Shown here piece after piece: positions 60,158 to 64,000 of a stretch of DNA of 64,000 bases (the first letter of the stretch is position 1; each line of letters opens with the position of its first letter). Source of the stretch: Sphingobium estronivorans (GTDB lineage Bacteria > Pseudomonadota > Alphaproteobacteria > Sphingomonadales > Sphingomonadaceae); contig NZ_LFCT01000014.1 in the NCBI RefSeq assembly GCF_008692605.1, forward strand, positions 84,901 through 148,900. Direction: 5' to 3'. The position numbers and the translations under genes are program-made. The notes below the pieces were generated by a model. It made no database searches and was not told the DNA's origin. It saw only the letters and a list, made by a program, of their open reading frames with translations.

Positions 60158-61549
60158 TTAATAAGCGTTCTTGTGCACCAGAACATTGACGGTCCCCAGC
60201 AGGATCGCGACGTCGCGCGTCAGGCTCCAGCCGTGCAGATATTCCAGATCCGCTTCCACTCGGTTCAATATGTCGCGCCGGGTTTCGGTCGCGCCGCGAA
60301 AGCCGCGAATTTGCGCCAAGCCGGTAATACCGGGTTTCAACGCGTGGCGGTGCCAATATTGACGGTCGACCTGCCAGAAGAGTTGCTCTTCCGCCGTCGA
60401 TCCCAGAGCATGGGGGCGAGGGCCCACCAGGCTCATCTCGCCCAGGAGCACATTGATGAGCTGCGGCAGTTCATCAATGCTTGTCTTGCGGATGAAGGCG
60501 CCGACCCGCGTGATCCGGTTGTCGTCCCGCTGAGTGGAGGTCGCGCCCGCGGCATCGCACTGTTCGACCCGCATGCTGCGGAATTTCAGGATATGGAACA
60601 ACATGTTGCCGCGCCCAATACGTTCTTGCCGGAAGAACACCGGGCCCGGCGAGTCAAGCTTGATCAGAACCGCTATCACCGCCATCAGCGGCGCCAGTAC
60701 GATCAGCACAGGCACGGTGAGCGCGATATCCAGCAGGCGCTTCTTCGCCCGATTGGCAAGGTTCAGCGGCCCGCGCGATACCACCAGCGTCGGCGTCCCA
60801 CGATAAGCCTGCACGGCGAGCGGGGCCATCGGGTCCAGTTCGGGCACGATGATCTCGCCCAATATATTGCCGCCCTTCAGCATCTGTGCCCAGTCGGCTT
60901 TGCGATCCATCGGGCAGGAGATCACGACGCGATCATAATCGCGCAGCAAAGTGCCGAGACGGTGCAGCATATAGGGATCGTCCAGATCGGCGCGCAGCCC
61001 GATCGCGTTGGCATCCACGATCACCATGCTGCTCACGTCCTGAGGGATCACGCCATCGTCGATGATCAGCAGTTGCGCGAACAATCCGTCAGCGAAATTA
61101 CGGCGGACGGTCTGGGCGATAAGCAGACGTTGCAGCACGATCAGCGTCCCGCTGCACAAAATGCCTGCCGAAACCCCCAGTCGCGACAATTCGCCAGTCG
61201 CCTTGAGCGAGAATACGACCAGCAGGAAGATCAGCAATGTACCGGCAAAGGCCATGGTCGCGCTGCGGCAGGATTGCGTCATGCGCGTCAGGCAATGCGG
61301 ATTATAGGCCTGATTATGGAAGGCCAGCATGCCATAGACGATCAGCCCCCCTGTCAGGGCTTGCCATTGCCCGTCCGACAGCAATGAAATGCCAGCCACG
61401 CGCAAGCCCAGCGCAAAACCTGTGGTCAGCGCCACCATGTCAGCCACCAGCAGCAACAGACAAAGCCAAAGCCTGGCGTTCCGCTGCCCGGCGGCTGTTG
61501 CTGGCTGGCGACTGGGAACGCCTTCGATCGCCAGATCAATTTTCGACAT
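60158..61549 (-). CDS. Polyprenyl-phosphate sugar phosphotransferase (initiating enzyme)
   Basis: About 463 aa. Four or five N-terminal transmembrane segments and a CoA-binding-like domain precede the bacterial sugar transferase domain: [43 protein letters not shown], and [25 protein letters not shown]. WbaP/GumD/HfsE-type: it starts the repeat unit by placing hexose-1-phosphate on undecaprenyl phosphate. ATG 61549 has AAAGGG 6 nt upstream; ATGs at 61570 and 61618 are in frame. Confidence 0.92.
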   Translation of the reverse strand: MSKIDLAIEGVPSRQPATAAGQRNARLWLCLLLLVADMVALTTGFALGLRVAGISLLSDGQWQALTGGLIVYGMLAFHNQAYNPHCLTRMTQSCRSATMAFAGTLLIFLLVVFSLKATGELSRLGVSAGILCSGTLIVLQRLLIAQTVRRNFADGLFAQLLIIDDGVIPQDVSSMVIVDANAIGLRADLDDPYMLHRLGTLLRDYDRVVISCPMDRKADWAQMLKGGNILGEIIVPELDPMAPLAVQAYRGTPTLVVSRGPLNLANRAKKRLLDIALTVPVLIVLAPLMAVIAVLIKLDSPGPVFFRQERIGRGNMLFHILKFRSMRVEQCDAAGATSTQRDDNRITRVGAFIRKTSIDELPQLINVLLGEMSLVGPRPHALGSTAEEQLFWQVDRQYWHRHALKPGITGLAQIRGFRGATETRRDILNRVEADLEYLHGWSLTRDVAILLGTVNVLVHKNAY

Positions 61550-61620
61550 CTGCAACCCTTTATATGTCATGACGTCAAACGAAACACCGCCGGGGGGCCG
61601 TGTGTAAGCATCAGACATCC

Positions 61621-61661
61621 GCTGCGTTTTGATTTATGTTGCGCAGCAGCAGGACATAAAT
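61621..61661. promoter_or_regulatory. Dyad upstream of the sugar transferase gene
   Basis: ATTTATGT (61632-61639) and ACATAAAT (61654-61661) are perfect 8-nt arms 14 nt apart; GCTGCG/CGCAGC is interleaved. It lies 70-110 nt upstream of the likely start at 61549. Candidate operator; the rest of the gap to 61830 is unassigned. Confidence 0.4.
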
Positions 61662-61830
61662 GCGCAGGGCTTACAATTGCCTGTGGGATGCCCGGACCCG
61701 CTTTTCCGACGATCCGTTTTGTCTGAAAGACGTTCCGCCCTGCATTCGCGACGATCCGATGAGGGCGGCCCCGAATAGTTGCAACGCATTTTGAGGCCGC
61801 TTGGCGCCGATATCCGAATCGCGAACCGGA

Positions 61831-62061
61831 TCAGTGGATTATCCACCACGTCAACAGACATAACGCCAGGAGGAACGCGGCCGGTCCCGCCCAACGCGAA
61901 AGCCGCTGGATAAACGTCTCCGCCTGTTGATGAGGAAAGTGCCATGCCTGGCGGCGTATCTTTCCCGGCGCAGCGTCCCGATCGAGAGGGTCATGCCGTG
62001 GCGAAGGTGGCGCCGCCGGAACGGAGCCTTCGTCGTGTCTTTGCGGAGAAAGGTCCACCAT
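61831..62061 (-). CDS. Small C-tail-anchored membrane protein, paralog of 59702-59923
   Basis: 76 aa from ATG 62061 (frame open to 62148). A polar, Pro/Arg-rich N-terminal part is followed by a single C-terminal membrane segment in IQRLSRWAGPAAFLLALCLLTWWIIH. The SRWAG lead-in and overall layout match the gene at 59702. No known family. It lies between the sugar transferase and the Lrp regulator. Confidence 0.55.
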   Translation of the reverse strand: MVDLSPQRHDEGSVPAAPPSPRHDPLDRDAAPGKIRRQAWHFPHQQAETFIQRLSRWAGPAAFLLALCLLTWWIIH

Positions 62062-62222
62062 TTTTGCAGCCCCGTTCAACCTGCCACCAGAATAGCTCGA
62101 CGGGTTAAAAAAGGAAGCGGATTTGCCGAAAGTCCGGGGTACGCTCACTCGCGTGGTTCGGGATTTGGCAGTTCATGAATGCCCGCTTGGCTGAAAGCCA
62201 ATCAACGCTTATCCTGAGGATC

Positions 62223-62693
62223 ATGAAACAGGAGCGGCAGATAGACGCGATTGACCGCAGGATCATTGCGGCCTTGCAGGAGGATGCGACGCTCAGCCAT
62301 GCCGATCTGGCAGAGCGGGTAGGGGCGTCCAGCGCCTCCTGCTGGCGGCGGATCAAGGCATTGGAGGGGGCGGGTATCCTGGCTGCGACGGTGCGGCTGG
62401 TGGACCCGGAAAAAGTCGGGCGGGGGGTCAATGTCCTTTGCAACATCCGCATGCGCAGCCATGCCCTGGAAGCACGTCGCGCCTTCGAGCAGTTTGTCGA
62501 CGGCCGGCCGGAGATCGTCGAATGTTTTTCCATGTCGGGAGAATGGGATTATCTCCTGCGGGTCGTGGTCGCGGATGTGGCCGACTATAACCGCTTCTTG
62601 ATGATGACGCTGCTGGGGCATCCCTCCGTCGCGGGGGCGGCGTCGCACTTCGCGCTGTCGATGACGAAGTTCACGACGGCGCTGCCTGTCTGA
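62223..62693 (+). CDS. Lrp/AsnC family transcriptional regulator
   Basis: 156 aa. The N-terminal HTH reads IDAIDRRIIAALQEDATLSHADLAERVGASSASCWRRIKALE; the C-terminal RAM/AsnC ligand domain follows (GRPEIVECFSMSGEWDYLLRVVVADV). The ATG at 62223 follows GAGGAT; the frame is open to 62175. Its effector and targets are unknown. It is the only regulator gene next to the polysaccharide locus. The gap 62694-62868 has no gene. Confidence 0.9.
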   Translation: MKQERQIDAIDRRIIAALQEDATLSHADLAERVGASSASCWRRIKALEGAGILAATVRLVDPEKVGRGVNVLCNIRMRSHALEARRAFEQFVDGRPEIVECFSMSGEWDYLLRVVVADVADYNRFLMMTLLGHPSVAGAASHFALSMTKFTTALPV

Positions 62694-62868
62694 CCAGTCC
62701 CGATTTATGTTCGGCCAAAACGAGGCTTCTGGCCTTTATCGGTCGTGTTGAACCCCGGCCGACGAAGCAAATTCCGACGGCGTCATAATATCTGACGCAA
62801 CTCGCGATGCTCTCGGCAAGCAGGCGTTTAACCTATTGAACTGATATCTGAAAATGGTGGACGCACTA

Positions 62869-63687
62869 AGACCTGTGGGGATTTAGGATTCCCATTCAAC
62901 AGCAGATGTGATTCATGCTGTGGATGGATCGCTTTGTATTGATCGACGCCCAATGGGCGAAGATGGAACCGCACTGTCTGGGCAAGATCACTGATCCGGG
63001 CCGCAGCGGCAGGAACAACCGACTGTTTATGGAGGCGGTGCTGTGGATTGTCCGAACAGGCAGTCCATGGCGCGATCTGCCCGCCCAGTTCGGTAACTGG
63101 AGCAAGGCGTTTCGACGGTTTCGTGATTGGCGCGAAGCTGATGTTTTCAAGCGGATTTTCGACGCTTTGGCGGGAGAGCCCGACATGGAATACGCGATGG
63201 TAGACGCCACCATCGTTAAAGTCCACCTGCACGGCCAAGGCGCAAAAGGGGGACTGCGAGCCAGGCCATTGGACGCTCCAAAGGGGGCATGACGACCAAA
63301 ATCCTGGCACTCACCGATGCCTTGGGCAACCTCGTGCGCTTTCGCTGATGCCCGGTAACCGCTTCCATAGCGGCGGTGTTGCGCCGCTGATCGAGGGTGT
63401 CGAGTTCGGGCAATGCTCGCCGACAAAGCTTTCGACAGCAACGACATCAGTGCCGATCTCAACGAACGCGGCGCGAAGATTGTCATTTCCCAGCATCCAC
63501 GCCGCGCCATCCCCCTCCCACTCGACGTCGAGATGTATAAATGGCGTCACCTGATGGAGAACTTCTTCTGCAAACTCAAAGAGTTCAAACGCATCGCCAT
63601 ACGTGCCTGCAAAACCGATCGCAGCTTCGAGGCTATCATCTATCTCGCCGCCGCCGTCATCAACTCACGATAAATCCCCACAGGCCT
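62869..63687 (+). mobile_element. IS5-family (IS427-group-like) insertion sequence, decayed
   Basis: 819 bp. The ends are inverted: AGACCTGTGGGGATTTA at the left and TAAATCCCCACAGGCCT at the right (one mismatch). TA flanks both ends (62867-62868 and 63688-63689), the IS427-group target duplication. One transposase in two frames lies inside. Confidence 0.85.
62915..63673 (+). pseudogene. IS5-family transposase, frameshifted
   Basis: OrfA (62915-63292) has the DUF4096-like opening LIDAQWAKMEPHC and VDATIVKVHLHGQGAKGG. An AAAAGGGGG run at about 63245-63253 is where IS427 elements shift frame. The continuing frame (SQAIGRSKGGMTTKILALTDALGNLVRF) is then broken by a 1-nt loss near 63346. The next piece (LMPGNRFHSGGVAPLIEG) is broken by another near 63411. 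The last piece, 63413-63673, holds the DKAFDSND and YKWRHLMENFFCKLKEFKRI signatures. Two extra frameshifts mean no active transposase. Confidence 0.85.
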
Positions 63688-63708
63688 TAGGCTTTAGTGA
63701 CATTTTAG

Positions 63709-63788
63709 GGATTGAACGAACATAAAGTAATCTCGCGCCTCTGGCCCGTGGCTGGCGCTCCCGCGATTACTTCATGTTCGTTCAATCC
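63709..63788. repeat. Long near-perfect inverted repeat
   Basis: The left arm (63709-63737) opens GGATTGAACGAACATAAAG; the right arm (63762-63788) is its reverse complement with one mismatch and a 2-nt insertion. The loop is GC-rich. It is not explained by the neighbouring IS. Confidence 0.7.
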
Positions 63789-63796
63789 AGCTTCAA

Positions 63797-63845
63797 TGAG
63801 GTCGCGCACAGCGCATGGACGCCAGCGTTCCGCCGCGCGACCTCA
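63797..63845. repeat. Second inverted repeat
   Basis: TGAGGTCGCG (63797-63806) and CGCGACCTCA (63836-63845) are perfect 10-nt arms, directly after the previous hairpin. Confidence 0.6.
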
Positions 63846-63849
63846 CAGA

Positions 63850-64000
63850 ACCCTCTGGATTCACGCTGGGGAGGATTTCTGATTCAAGCAGGCTTTTGGA
63901 GGCTGGTGTGGAAGGCGAGGTTCTTCGGGACGATCAGTGGGAGCGTCTGCGGGCATTTGTGCCCGGCGGCCTCAAAGTGAGGTGGTGCCGGAAATTCGGA
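63850..64000 (+). mobile_element. 5' part of a second IS5-like element, cut by the window edge
   Basis: From about 63906 one frame reads VEGEVLRDDQWERLRAFVPGG, the start of an IS5-family (IS1031-like) transposase. After GGLK, at about 63977, the reading stops matching what I would expect for the family, so the element may be interrupted there. The left end is placed roughly. Confidence 0.5.

Noticed and set aside
63709..63845. CRISPR array
   Set aside because: These are two different inverted repeats, not direct repeats with spacers. No cas genes are in the window.

Overview
The window looks like a chromosome segment of a GC-rich alphaproteobacterium, most likely a sphingomonad (Sphingobium/Sphingomonas type). 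This rests on the alphaproteobacterial marker ChpT, an RpoH-type sigma factor, the small SRP RNA next to dnaX, and a Gum/Hfs-like polysaccharide locus. The genus is inference; no 16S gene is present.

Positions 1-42800 are mostly core genome. In order: a DPM1-like glycosyltransferase; clpP-clpX; a decayed TonB-receptor remnant; cinA-like gene and mtgA; map; glnB-glnA; a JAMM protein and chpT; rluD; rpoH; an M28 and an S9 peptidase; rpiB-glyA-nrdR-trmJ; a chorismate mutase; rpsD; an alpha/beta hydrolase; two tandem cysteine desulfurases with a ferredoxin; a class A beta-lactamase; ffs-dnaX-ybaB; lon; hupB; tRNA-His; hisI; an MFS transporter; an L,D-transpeptidase; maeB; a LysR regulator divergent from malate synthase G; alaS; and ugd. 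A stress-protein theme runs through it: rpoH is present, and both clpP and lon have good sigma-32-like promoters with the same 15-nt spacing.

Positions 42800-62150 form a surface or exopolysaccharide locus. It contains a secreted GH16 glycanase (plus strand) and a long minus-strand block: polyprenyl-phosphate sugar transferase, outer-membrane beta-barrel, Wza-type exporter, AAA ATPase, Wzz/GumC chain-length protein, a CpsD-like protein with a destroyed P-loop, a WecG/TagA-type transferase, a Wzx-like flippase, a Wzy/O-antigen-ligase protein, four GT2 enzymes, a Tat-lipoprotein GH10 glycanase and an acyltransferase. Nearly every junction overlaps by 1-8 nt, so the block is probably translated as one coupled unit. 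ugd would supply UDP-glucuronate. Two small paralogous C-tail membrane proteins lie on either side of the sugar-transferase gene.

Positions 62150-64000 hold a Lrp/AsnC regulator, a decayed IS5-family (IS427-like) element with TA target duplication, two unexplained long hairpins, and the start of a second IS5-like element.

The items most worth a second look are the polysaccharide locus with its pseudo-kinase, AAA ATPase and two embedded glycanases; the structured leader upstream of ugd; the paired C-tail membrane proteins; and the beta-lactamase carrying the cysteine pair typical of class A carbapenemases.
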